Made by a program: the position numbers and the translations under genes
The notes under the pieces: model-generated
The model's input: the letters and a program-made list of their open reading frames with translations, nothing else
What the model was told of the DNA's origin: nothing
Database searches by the model: none
Assembly (NCBI RefSeq): GCF_000737695.1
Contig: NZ_JPRM01000008.1
Coordinates: 1-64,000, forward strand
From: Flavobacterium hydatis
GTDB lineage: Bacteria; Bacteroidota; Bacteroidia; Flavobacteriales; Flavobacteriaceae
DNA: 64,000 nucleotides
Direction: 5' to 3'
Shown: piece after piece, positions 43,095-50,961 of the stretch
Position numbering within the stretch: position 1 is the first letter of the stretch
Layout of the letters: every line of letters starts with the position of its first letter

Positions 43095-44186
43095 TTATTT
43101 ACAATATTCTGAAAATACTTTAATTACGTTTTTATTTCCTAATTCAATTGCTTTTTTTAAATCGGAACATCCATCTTGTCCCAATGAAATTTTAGCAATT
43201 CCTCTATTTCCAAACGCCATATTTGAAAAATCCGTGTTTGAATTATCATACTTTATTGTCATTGTAAAGTCCGTAATTGCTCCTAAATAATCTTCCATTA
43301 ACAGTTTTACATAACCACGATTATTATATGCCTTGTAATAATCAGGTCTTAATTTTATCGCTAAAGTGTAATCATTTATAGCTTCTTTAAAATTATTTAG
43401 ATGGCGTTTGTTTAAAGCTCTATTATAATATGCTTCTGAAATCATATAGTTATCTTCAATAGGATAGTTTTCAATTGCTTTTGAATATAATTTGATTGCT
43501 TCTTGTTTATTTCCTGCATCAGATTGTATTTTTCCGTCATTAAAATACTTTATTGCAACATCATGATTTTTTAAGTATTCATTTAAAGATATTTTCATTC
43601 CTTTATCTTTAATAGAATATATAATATCTAAAAACTCTTTTTGGTCATACTTAAATTCATCTTTGTAACTATAACAATAAGTTGCTAAAGTTGCATTTTT
43701 TCCAAAATAATATGCGAAAATACCAACCAAATTTCCTTTTATGCTTATTCCTGCATCATAAGTAATTATTAAAATTTTATTTACTTTGTCATAATAATTT
43801 TGACCTATTTTTAATTCGAAACCGAAATTTCCATTAGTTACATTTTGAATAGCTTTGTCAATTTCTGATTGGTTTGTATAATATTCTTGTATTTTTTTTA
43901 TTTCATCTTCATCTGTCGTTGTTCCGTAAATATTTTTAAAAAATATATACGGATAATCCATATCAGCATTTCCAATTTTTTGATAACAAGCTTCAAAATG
44001 TACATCACTTCTATATTCTAACAAGTTTTTTACATCTTTCATTTTTTGTTGCATAACTTCTTTTGGTAATCTTTTCCAAGTATTATCAAAATTCAAGCTA
44101 AATCCAAGTGGACTTTCATATACTATTTGGGCAAACGAAAAATTACCAATGATAAAAATCGAAAATAATAATATATGATTTTTCAT
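43095..44186 (-). CDS. Exported TPR protein
   Basis: A 363-residue exported protein: signal peptide (1-19, ending NFSFAQ), an unrecognised domain (about 20-205) and three to four TPR units in the last 150 residues (for example AIKLYSKAIENYPI, AINDYTLAIKLRPDYYKAYNNRGYV). TPR repeats suggest protein binding. It overlaps the preceding gene by four bases and is the last gene of the cassette. Low G+C and Asn/Lys-rich, unlike the tra genes on its left. Confidence 0.82.
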   Translation of the reverse strand: MKNHILLFSIFIIGNFSFAQIVYESPLGFSLNFDNTWKRLPKEVMQQKMKDVKNLLEYRSDVHFEACYQKIGNADMDYPYIFFKNIYGTTTDEDEIKKIQEYYTNQSEIDKAIQNVTNGNFGFELKIGQNYYDKVNKILIITYDAGISIKGNLVGIFAYYFGKNATLATYCYSYKDEFKYDQKEFLDIIYSIKDKGMKISLNEYLKNHDVAIKYFNDGKIQSDAGNKQEAIKLYSKAIENYPIEDNYMISEAYYNRALNKRHLNNFKEAINDYTLAIKLRPDYYKAYNNRGYVKLLMEDYLGAITDFTMTIKYDNSNTDFSNMAFGNRGIAKISLGQDGCSDLKKAIELGNKNVIKVFSEYCK

Positions 44187-44707
44187 TTCTCTGTAGTAAT
44201 AAAAATTGTTTTAATATAAACCATATTGCTGTCAAAAATTCGCCAATCGCCTCTATGATTAATAACTAAATATGAGATGAGATTATCATTCATATCGTAA
44301 ATTGAAAACGTTCTTTCGTCTTTGATTATTAAGTAGCAATTATAATTTCCCTTTTCATCTTCAATGTATGTTCTGTTTTTAAATTTTATTGGGAGAGTTG
44401 AATTTGTTGCATATTCGGTTTGAGTTGTTTTTGAGTTGTACGAATAAGTATCATAATAAAAAGTATTGTATTTACTATCCGGTTCAATCCAACCTGGTTC
44501 TCCTGTATATGTGTTTGTATTACCTTTAGTAGAAAAGTTATCTCTATTTGTGGAATTTGGTGCAGTTCGGAAATATGGCTGAACGTATGTTCCATCACTT
44601 CGGGTATATCCACTAACTTTTACGTGATTATTGTTAACCTGCGATATTGCTGTTAGACAAATGAAATAGGTTAAAATTATAAGAATATGTTTAGATAATA
44701 ATTTCAT
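44183..44707 (-). CDS. Exported hypothetical protein
   Basis: A 174-residue protein with a signal peptide (about 1-22, ending LTAISQ). The middle contains HVKVSGYTRSDGTYVQPYFRT, a short repeat-like motif I know from exported Bacteroidota proteins (GYxRxDGTxVxxHxRT). The C-terminal half looks like beta strands. No function assigned. ATGA overlaps at both ends couple it to its neighbours. Confidence 0.75.
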   Translation of the reverse strand: MKLLSKHILIILTYFICLTAISQVNNNHVKVSGYTRSDGTYVQPYFRTAPNSTNRDNFSTKGNTNTYTGEPGWIEPDSKYNTFYYDTYSYNSKTTQTEYATNSTLPIKFKNRTYIEDEKGNYNCYLIIKDERTFSIYDMNDNLISYLVINHRGDWRIFDSNMVYIKTIFITTEK

Positions 44708-45201
44708 TTAATTATTATTCTACGAATTAATTCATTGATTTCGTTGCTTTTATTTAAATTGTTTGTTGTAATATTTACAATAAAACTTTTTTGTTTGTAA
44801 AGAAAAATAATTGAAACATTTTTGATTTTTTGTTCTCCGTATGTTAAATATGAAATACTACTTAATGCTTGAATTCCATTTGTTAATTTTAAATGTTTTG
44901 TAGTTTCTCCAGCATTTTTATAGTTACTTTCAGCAGTTTCAAAGAAGGAAGTTTTAAAAGATTTTAAAGTATTTTCATTTAAACCATTCATATCATTTTG
45001 AAGATTTGAAACAGTTACGGAATAATTATCAATTTTTCCATTTCTATATTGTAAAGGACAACTATAATTATTTTGATTTCCAGCATTTCTTGTAAATTTT
45101 AATTCACAAGGTACATTTATAGAAATTTCTTCTATTTTATTACTAATTTGAGCATTTACCGCACTAAAAGATAAAATAAGAAATAAGAAATATTTTATCA
45201 T
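44704..45201 (-). CDS. Exported hypothetical protein
   Basis: A 165-residue exported protein: signal peptide (1-17, ending AVNAQ), then a mixed alpha/beta domain of unknown family with NAGNQNNYSCPLQYRNGKIDNYSV. First gene of the three-gene cassette. Its stop overlaps the next start by four bases. It resembles small exported domains used in stress or surface responses, but no assignment is justified. Confidence 0.72.
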   Translation of the reverse strand: MIKYFLFLILSFSAVNAQISNKIEEISINVPCELKFTRNAGNQNNYSCPLQYRNGKIDNYSVTVSNLQNDMNGLNENTLKSFKTSFFETAESNYKNAGETTKHLKLTNGIQALSSISYLTYGEQKIKNVSIIFLYKQKSFIVNITTNNLNKSNEINELIRRIIIK

Positions 45202-45569
45202 TTTTTAGATTTTAAAGTTGTTGGTTTTCCTGCGGTTCTCGAAAATTAACGCTAACTCATTAATACATCTATAAAATTGCACAAAGACAACTTTTTTTAC
45301 TTGTCTTTGTGTAATAAGTCGCTTTTCTTCAAGCGAATATAAGAAATATTTTTACTACAATTTATTAACTTTTGAATTAAAATAAAATGATTTATCAGTT
45401 TTATCTTGTTGAATTTTCTTTAGATCATATCATAGAATGGTTCACAAAGAGATTATTAAAGATTAATAAATGGTAGACCCAAACAGATTCAATTTGATAC
45501 ATTTCTGAGCCATGAAAGTATATAAGTTTGTAATAGGATTTATGGTTGCCTAAGTAACTTTTGTATATT
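45202..45569. other. Intergenic region
   Basis: A 368-bp AT-rich gap with the right cassette edge (about 45,239-45,256) and a perfect 11-bp hairpin (45,280-45,311). The rest shows no clear coding or regulatory pattern. A 74-codon minus frame overlapping the next gene's end has no coding character. Confidence 0.5.
45280..45311. terminator. Perfect hairpin beyond the lipoprotein gene
   Basis: CACAAAGACAA (45280-45290) is exactly complementary to 45301-45311 with a 10-base loop. It has only a short T-run on the minus strand, so termination is possible but not certain. Confidence 0.5.
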
Positions 45570-46118
45570 CTAATAAGATAAAAATTCAATTTCTGACTTT
45601 TTATCCAGGAGCTGCCAGTCCTCATCGGTTTGTATAAAATAAACTTCATGACTAATTGTGTCTTTTAAGCCATTTTTAATTACAGCCGCAAAAACATTCT
45701 TTTTTCGAATTGTAGTGTATTCCACAATTGCCTTATTACCAGAGCTCATAATCCTTATTGATGTAATTGCTCCAAATTCTTCATCTGCTACTTTTACACG
45801 TTGAATTTTATGTTTTTTATCCGTTGCAGGTGTTGGTAGTAAGTACGGTTTTGCGGCAGGGGTAAAATTAACGGAAGCTGTTGTATCACCAAATTTCTTG
45901 GTTTGAAGTATTTTTACAAATCCTTTTTCTACAAGTCCAGACTTCAAAATGGTATAAGCATGATTGGGATCATTGCAGTAGATATCATGGTCTACAATTA
46001 TAGGATAATGATATTTTTCTAGAATAAGGGCAGTAGCCAATTTCTCATCTAGTGTTATGGACTGACAGCCTGCAAACATCAGAATTACTGTAGTCAAAAT
46101 ATAGGATAGCTTTTTCAT
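45570..46118 (-). CDS. Hypothetical lipoprotein
   Basis: A 182-residue lipoprotein with signal peptide and lipobox MFAGC (Cys18). The mature domain contains DHDIYCNDPNHAYTILKSGLVEKGFV, which reads like a small winged-helix-like fold, followed by beta-rich sequence (AIVEYTTIRKKNVFAAVI). No family recognised. It is 30 bp downstream of the next gene on the same strand and may share its transcript. Confidence 0.75.
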   Translation of the reverse strand: MKKLSYILTTVILMFAGCQSITLDEKLATALILEKYHYPIIVDHDIYCNDPNHAYTILKSGLVEKGFVKILQTKKFGDTTASVNFTPAAKPYLLPTPATDKKHKIQRVKVADEEFGAITSIRIMSSGNKAIVEYTTIRKKNVFAAVIKNGLKDTISHEVYFIQTDEDWQLLDKKSEIEFLSY

Positions 46119-46148
46119 GTTTTTAAATTTTAAAATAGTACTATTTAG

Positions 46149-46832
46149 TTAATACTCTTTAATCTGTTTAATCATTCGTTCCAATGTTTCAATTGCTATC
46201 TCCTTATCTCTTTCTTCGGCAACGTATGCTTTGCCACGCATAGCATTATAAGAAAGATTTACTTTATTTGGAGTCGATAGAAATGGAACTATTGTTTTAA
46301 ATAAATGATTCATTGATTTTGAAATAAGAATTTTCAATTCATCAGATGCCCTTAATATTAACGCCGTCTGATCTGTTGAAAGTTTGCATAAAATTTTATT
46401 AGAAGGATTATTCATTACAGCAGGACTATTGTACTTTCTTTTAATAATTTCAAAGTTGCGACCTCCTAAATAGTTGGCAAATCGTGATTCTATAAAAGTT
46501 ATTAATTCATCTAAACAAGAAATTAAGGTAGCTGTAACTTCTTTCAGATTGTCTCTGTGTAGTTCATTGCTATTATTTATTTCTGTGATTCTATCCAAAA
46601 GAAATAATAATGATGAATAATAATTTCCAACTAGAATCTTAATTTGTTTCTCGTTAGTAAGCGAAAAAACCTGTACCGTAAACTGTGACTGAATCAAAAA
46701 TGTTTGCTCTGTTGCTTTTTTGATAATTGCTCTTGATTGTAGTAGAGTAATCATAGTAAGATCAGTTTTGTTGGGATTAAGGGTTGAGGTTACCGTTAAA
46801 TCCATCCATTCTAAAAGATAGGCTTGAGTCAT
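46149..46832 (-). CDS. Hypothetical helical protein
   Basis: A 227-residue soluble protein with no signal peptide or clear membrane segment, predicted mostly helical. The middle (ILVGNYYSSLLFLLDRITEINNS, ATLISCLDELITFIESRF) has long amphipathic helices, and the C-terminus is charged (AEERDKEIAIETLERMIKQIKEY). No family recognised. It probably shares a transcript with the lipoprotein after it. Confidence 0.65.
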   Translation of the reverse strand: MTQAYLLEWMDLTVTSTLNPNKTDLTMITLLQSRAIIKKATEQTFLIQSQFTVQVFSLTNEKQIKILVGNYYSSLLFLLDRITEINNSNELHRDNLKEVTATLISCLDELITFIESRFANYLGGRNFEIIKRKYNSPAVMNNPSNKILCKLSTDQTALILRASDELKILISKSMNHLFKTIVPFLSTPNKVNLSYNAMRGKAYVAEERDKEIAIETLERMIKQIKEY

Positions 46833-46941
46833 TTTTTTTACTTTTACTTAGTAAATATTTCTCTCGACTTGCAATCTACAGTACTCTAAATCAATGCTTA
46901 TAGAACATTCTTAACCCAGTCAAAACATTTTTTTGTATTAT

Positions 46942-47802
46942 TTAATGGGGGTTTAATTGTGACCGATATTCAGAAGGTGACAGGGAAGTATGCTTTTTAA
47001 AAAAAGTACAAAATGAAGAAGAATTGGTAAATTGTAATTCTTCTATAATATATAGAATTGTTAATTGATTATCTTGAAGTAATATTTTCGATTCCAGGAC
47101 AATGGATTGAGTAATGAACTCCTTTGCTGTTTTCTGGGTAACTTTCTTAACTATTTTAGTAAGATGACCTGCAGTAATGTGCAAGTCGTCCGCATAGAAT
47201 TTTACATGGTGTTGTTTCCTACAATTCATTTCTAGTATCTTAAAAAACTGTATGACTAATGCTTCCTTTCGTGGATGTTTTATAGATAAGTGGCAAGATG
47301 ATCTATGATAGATACCTGCTAATTCATACAGCAAAAGATTAAAACTAAATATGAGTATCTCTTTTTTATAAACATGAGCGTTATTACGTACTATTTTACT
47401 ATTTATCAAGGTAAGCAAATCAATTATCTGAGTTACTTCTTTTTTCTTGAGAAGAATTTGTGAAGAAATTTGAGTAATAAAAAATTCAAAATGCTTGATA
47501 TGCGGCCATCTAATACTATTTTCAAAAGCAAAATCTAATGTAAATGATATTTGAGAAATTTGTAATTGGTCACTAATAAAATCAATTTCGCATATAGCTT
47601 GTTTTGGAATTATGATGAGGTCGTTTGTTGCCAAATCAATTTTTCTATTATTTATTTGAAGATTTAGAGCCCCTAAATTTACTAACAGTATAGAAAAATG
47701 GTCTATCTTAAGTAGTTCACTAAGAGCAATTTTTGATATGAATTTCTCAAGGATGTAGACTTGTAAGCCAGGATGACGATATTTTGAATTTTTATTTACC
47801 AC
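46942..47802 (-). CDS. AraC family transcriptional regulator
   Basis: A 286-residue cytosolic regulator. The N-terminal half (about 1-165) is a cupin-like sensing domain of low similarity. The C-terminal 100 residues carry the two HTH motifs of AraC proteins, including YADDLHITAGHLTKIVKKVTQKTAKEFI and LQFTNSSSFCTFFKKHTSLSPSEYRSQ. Likely targets are neighbouring accessory genes. Confidence 0.9.
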   Translation of the reverse strand: MVNKNSKYRHPGLQVYILEKFISKIALSELLKIDHFSILLVNLGALNLQINNRKIDLATNDLIIIPKQAICEIDFISDQLQISQISFTLDFAFENSIRWPHIKHFEFFITQISSQILLKKKEVTQIIDLLTLINSKIVRNNAHVYKKEILIFSFNLLLYELAGIYHRSSCHLSIKHPRKEALVIQFFKILEMNCRKQHHVKFYADDLHITAGHLTKIVKKVTQKTAKEFITQSIVLESKILLQDNQLTILYIIEELQFTNSSSFCTFFKKHTSLSPSEYRSQLNPH

Positions 47803-47874
47803 TATAATATTTTTTTATAGAATTATAATTAATCAGTTAATTCAAATTTACTTTGATGTAAATTTTTAGGGAAT

Positions 47875-48126
47875 TTACTTAGGTAGTGATCTAGTCATTA
47901 ATGACCCAAAGACAAAAAGTAAATTTGACATGCTACTCAAAAAAAGTAAGTAAAACACATTATGTGGAGGAGTTTTTCTTATCTCATCAGTTGTGAGATA
48001 GTCTATTATTTCATCATAGAATAAAAGATCTACGATGAAATAAAGACCAATAAGATTGAAAAGAATCAAAAACACGATATATGTATAAACTATTTTTTTT
48101 TCATGGTAATAGATACAGTACATCAT
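47875..48126 (-). CDS. Small two-helix membrane protein
   Basis: An 83-residue protein with two membrane helices (about 14-35 and 57-75) joined by an acidic loop (FYDEIIDYLTTDEIRKTPPHN). Its start overlaps the stop of the lipoprotein gene (TAATG), so the two are translationally coupled and probably act together. No homologue recognised. Confidence 0.7.
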   Translation of the reverse strand: MMYCIYYHEKKIVYTYIVFLILFNLIGLYFIVDLLFYDEIIDYLTTDEIRKTPPHNVFYLLFLSSMSNLLFVFGSLMTRSLPK

Positions 48127-48851
48127 TAGTCTGCAACAAGATTATTTATCATGATTCCAGTTACAAGTGATCTCATGATGGCTGTTGTTGAATTATTAAT
48201 AGCACCACTGAGCCCTCCAACACGATGACCAATAGAAGAGCCCCAATCTTCATCTTTGCGCCCACTTGCAAAGTAGAGTGAGTACCTGATTATAGAAGAA
48301 GTAGTAAGGATAATTCTCTTTTCTTCATTATTAAATTCAGGATGATTTATTACTGACGATTCATAGGATATTATAGATTGATAAATTTCTTCATATGGTG
48401 TGCTTTCTAAAACATGAATGTCGTTCATAAAATTAGAAAGACTTTCTTTTGCACTATTTGTCATTATAGAATTTTCAATAACATGATTTAATTTTGTTTG
48501 AGGATTATTTACAATCTCTTGTATGAGGTTAGGATCAGAAGATAGATTTGTTTCTACGTCTAAAATCATTAAATCATTGTTGGTTAACGCAATGGCTTCT
48601 ATTTCCTGACTGATTTGTGCAATTGTGGTATGCTGGTAATTAGCTGCCAGGTAAATATTAAGGATGTCATTATGAAGCTTACCTGCAAAATCATAAATAT
48701 TTGCAGGATTGGAAGGGTTTACGTTTTGCACCAAACGTACGTTTTTTTTAGATTTCTGGTTGCTGATTTTGTTATCATTATCAACAGTATCAGTTGTACA
48801 GGAAACGATTAGTAATTGTAAAAGGGCTAATCTTAATGAAATATTTTTCAT
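48126..48851 (-). CDS. Lipoprotein with glycine-containing amphipathic C-terminus
   Basis: A 241-residue lipoprotein from the ATG at 48,851 (the frame extends two codons to TTG). Signal peptide and lipobox LLIVSC (Cys near 18). The mature part is mostly helical, with a C-terminal segment SSIGHRVGGLSGAINNSTTA and IMRSLVTGIMINNL, glycine-containing and amphipathic. Family unknown. The gene is divergent from the TPR-AraC regulator and coupled to a small membrane protein, an arrangement that suggests regulator-controlled expression. Confidence 0.75.
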   Translation of the reverse strand: MKNISLRLALLQLLIVSCTTDTVDNDNKISNQKSKKNVRLVQNVNPSNPANIYDFAGKLHNDILNIYLAANYQHTTIAQISQEIEAIALTNNDLMILDVETNLSSDPNLIQEIVNNPQTKLNHVIENSIMTNSAKESLSNFMNDIHVLESTPYEEIYQSIISYESSVINHPEFNNEEKRIILTTSSIIRYSLYFASGRKDEDWGSSIGHRVGGLSGAINNSTTAIMRSLVTGIMINNLVAD

Positions 48852-49025
48852 AATCAAAATATGTTAAATGTTACCGACTAGTTTCGTAGTCAGTTCATTT
48901 CACCCGGGTAAGCAGAACTTTTAATTTAGCACGATACTAAACGTTTTTGCTTTTGAATTCGAAGCAAATCTAAAAGTCAATTTTTTGCCTCGCAACACTT
49001 TGTGTGTGGATTTCCGAGAATATTA

Positions 49026-49050
49026 GTATGGATTTTCCGAAAATCCATAC
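49026..49050. promoter_or_regulatory. 25-bp palindromic operator
   Basis: GTATGGATTTTC-C-GAAAATCCATAC has perfect 12-bp arms around one central base. A degenerate copy of the half site (GTGGATTTCCGAGAAT) lies just upstream at about 49,006-49,022. It ends 18 bp before the -33 box of the TPR-AraC regulator gene, so it is a strong operator candidate. Confidence 0.7.
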
Positions 49051-49068
49051 CCCTTTTATATGTAAATG

Positions 49069-49100
49069 TTGTTCATTATCAATTGTTTGTGTTATATTTG
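49069..49100 (+). promoter_or_regulatory. Promoter of the TPR-AraC regulator gene
   Basis: TTG (49069-49071), a 21-bp spacer and TATATTTG (49093-49100). The leader is about 95 nt. Confidence 0.6.
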
Positions 49101-49202
49101 ATTCGATTTCTTGCAAAATATATCCAAGACTTTTTATAAGTTGACAACATGGCTCTCAAAATGATTTTGCAGAGGAAATAGTGTCCCATTTTAATTCGAA
49201 CT

Positions 49203-50888
49203 ATGATTAGAAAGTACCTTGTTTTACTCTCTCTTTGTTTGGGAGATCAAATTTGCGCTCGGGGAATCCATTTTACAATCCATGATACGCTCCGTAATAA
49301 GGATTATGAATATCTCTTTGAAAGGATAAAGGAATCAGAAAGGAGTTCAACAAAAGAATCGTTTTACCTTCAGTTTTTTTTAGCTAAAGCTAAATCAGAA
49401 AAAAACTCACTAGAGATACTAAATGGTTATAAAAATTATCTCCATCGCTCTCCTGATATTTTAAAATTGGTATATGCAGACAGTATGATCTATACTGCAA
49501 AAAAATCAATGGATGATGCTTTGATTGGCTCTGCCTACTTATCAAAGGGAATTGTTTATTACTCGCAGAAAAAACATAATTATGCTTTAGATAATTACCT
49601 CATAGCAAACAATTATATTTCTAAAACCAATGACGACTATTTAATCTATAAGGCTAAATATAATATTGCACATATAAAATACTATCTTGGATTCTATGAC
49701 GAAGCTATTTTGTTGTTTAAGGAATGCATCGAATATTTTAAAGAGAAGAATGACAATAGTGGCTATTTGACTTCACTGCATTCGCTTGGTTTATCCTATA
49801 ATCGTATTGGTAATTATGGTTTATGTACTGATATAAATGAAAAAGGTATTGCAGAAGGAGAAAGGCTTGCAGATAAAGAGATTGAGAAATACTTTATCCA
49901 CTCAGAAGGAGTGAACCAATATTTCAGAGGTAATTATGCTTTAGCTATAAAAAAAATAACCTATTCGCTATCAGCTATTCGAAGAAATAAAGATTTCGCA
50001 AGTGAAGCTGTTGGGTATTTTTATATAGGAAAAAGCTATTGGGATCTTAAAAATCCCAAAAAGGCAATTCCCTATTTCAAAAAAGTAGATGCCACTTTTA
50101 ATGATAAAGGATATATTCGTCCAGATCTTCGAAACAATTATGAATTATTAATCAGCTATTTTAAGTCAAAAAATGATCTGGCTGCAGAACTTTACTATAT
50201 TCGAAAATTACTTAAAGTCGATGGTATAATAAATAGTAGGTACAGATATCTATCGGGCAGAATCCATAAAGAATATGATACTAAGGGATTGTTGACGGAG
50301 AAGAGAAAAGTAGAAGAGGTGCTCAAGAAAAGAAAGTATAATGATTACATTTTTGTGAGTGTAATTCTTTTTTTATTTTTAGTTGTACTATTCCTTATTT
50401 ATAGGCATATCAGAAACAAAAGTATCTATCGGCAAAGATTTGATATATTGATGGAAAAAAACGGAACTGCAACTAAAGTCGAATCCAAAAAATTAACCGG
50501 AGGGATTGACGATATAAATCAAGATACAGTAGCATCTATGTTGAAACAATTAGAAAAATTTGAAAAGGATAAAATGTTTCTGGAAAAAGACTTGACGGCG
50601 GCTAAACTTACTGTATCATTTGACTCCAATATAAAATATCTTTCAAAAATAATTACTCATTACAGAGGGAAGAAATTCGTGACGTATATCAATGATTTAA
50701 AAATTGACTATTTAATTGGCTTATTGAAGGAGGATAAAATGCTTAGAAAATATACAAACAAAGCACTTGCTGAAGAAGTAGGTTTTAGCAGCACGCAACG
50801 TTTTGCAAAAGCATTTTATTCCAGAGCAGGGATGCCAACCTTTTATTTTATTGAAGAACTCCAAAAAGAACAGTCTAATCTTAGTTAA
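49203..50888 (+). CDS. TPR-transmembrane-AraC HTH regulator
   Basis: A 561-residue protein: signal-like N-terminus (1-20), a TPR-rich periplasmic region (about 70-350, for example GYLTSLHSLGLSYNRIGNYG), one membrane helix (about 378-398, VSVILFLFLVVLFLIYR) and a cytoplasmic AraC HTH domain (about 470-555, YINDLKIDYLIGLLKEDK then NKALAEEVGFSSTQRFAKAF). Such one-component receptors link a periplasmic signal to transcription. Probable targets are its own gene and the divergent lipoprotein operon, or the surface operon beyond its 3' end. The ligand is unknown. Confidence 0.88.
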   Translation: MIRKYLVLLSLCLGDQICARGIHFTIHDTLRNKDYEYLFERIKESERSSTKESFYLQFFLAKAKSEKNSLEILNGYKNYLHRSPDILKLVYADSMIYTAKKSMDDALIGSAYLSKGIVYYSQKKHNYALDNYLIANNYISKTNDDYLIYKAKYNIAHIKYYLGFYDEAILLFKECIEYFKEKNDNSGYLTSLHSLGLSYNRIGNYGLCTDINEKGIAEGERLADKEIEKYFIHSEGVNQYFRGNYALAIKKITYSLSAIRRNKDFASEAVGYFYIGKSYWDLKNPKKAIPYFKKVDATFNDKGYIRPDLRNNYELLISYFKSKNDLAAELYYIRKLLKVDGIINSRYRYLSGRIHKEYDTKGLLTEKRKVEEVLKKRKYNDYIFVSVILFLFLVVLFLIYRHIRNKSIYRQRFDILMEKNGTATKVESKKLTGGIDDINQDTVASMLKQLEKFEKDKMFLEKDLTAAKLTVSFDSNIKYLSKIITHYRGKKFVTYINDLKIDYLIGLLKEDKMLRKYTNKALAEEVGFSSTQRFAKAFYSRAGMPTFYFIEELQKEQSNLS

Positions 50889-50918
50889 GGTTAATATTAT
50901 GGTCAAGATATTTAAAAA

Positions 50919-50952
50919 AAATCCATCTCAAAGTTGCTATTGAGATGGATTT
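50919..50952. terminator. Bidirectional terminator, 13-bp stem
   Basis: AAATCCATCTCAA (50919-50931) is exactly complementary to 50940-50952. It lies between the convergent regulator gene and the giant surface-protein gene. Confidence 0.85.
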
Positions 50953-50961
50953 AATTTGTCA

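Larger units (their letters stand above)
43028..45256. other. Three-gene cassette with matching inverted ends
   Basis: Left edge GTTAGCGGTAGTTTT (43068-43082) and right edge AAAATTAACGCTAAC (45242-45256) are reverse complements at 13 of 15 positions. Both edges also carry TCGAAAATT followed shortly by CTAA. Between them lie three overlapping minus-strand genes for exported proteins. This looks like a small mobile or integron-like cassette, though no recombinase is near. Confidence 0.45.
48852..49202. promoter_or_regulatory. Divergent regulatory region with palindromes
   Basis: A 351-bp region between divergent genes. It holds a near-perfect 8-bp stem at 48,873-48,894 (ACCGACTA / TAGTCAGT), a 25-bp palindrome at 49,026-49,050 and the regulator promoter at 49,069-49,100. 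No ORF is evident. Confidence 0.6.

Noticed and set aside
43068..45256. True integron attC sites around the three-gene cassette
   Set aside because: GTTAGCG and CGCTAAC miss the GTTRRRY/RYYYAAC consensus by one base, and no paired L/R boxes within one site or integrase were found. It is kept only as an inverted-end cassette.
45425..45649. 74-codon minus-strand frame overlapping the lipoprotein gene
   Set aside because: It overlaps a clear lipoprotein gene in another frame and has no family-like features.
48126..48851. Fulvocin C-related bacteriocin
   Set aside because: The lipoprotein lacks the cysteine-rich C-terminus of that family; only a glycine-containing amphipathic tail is shared with many peptides.
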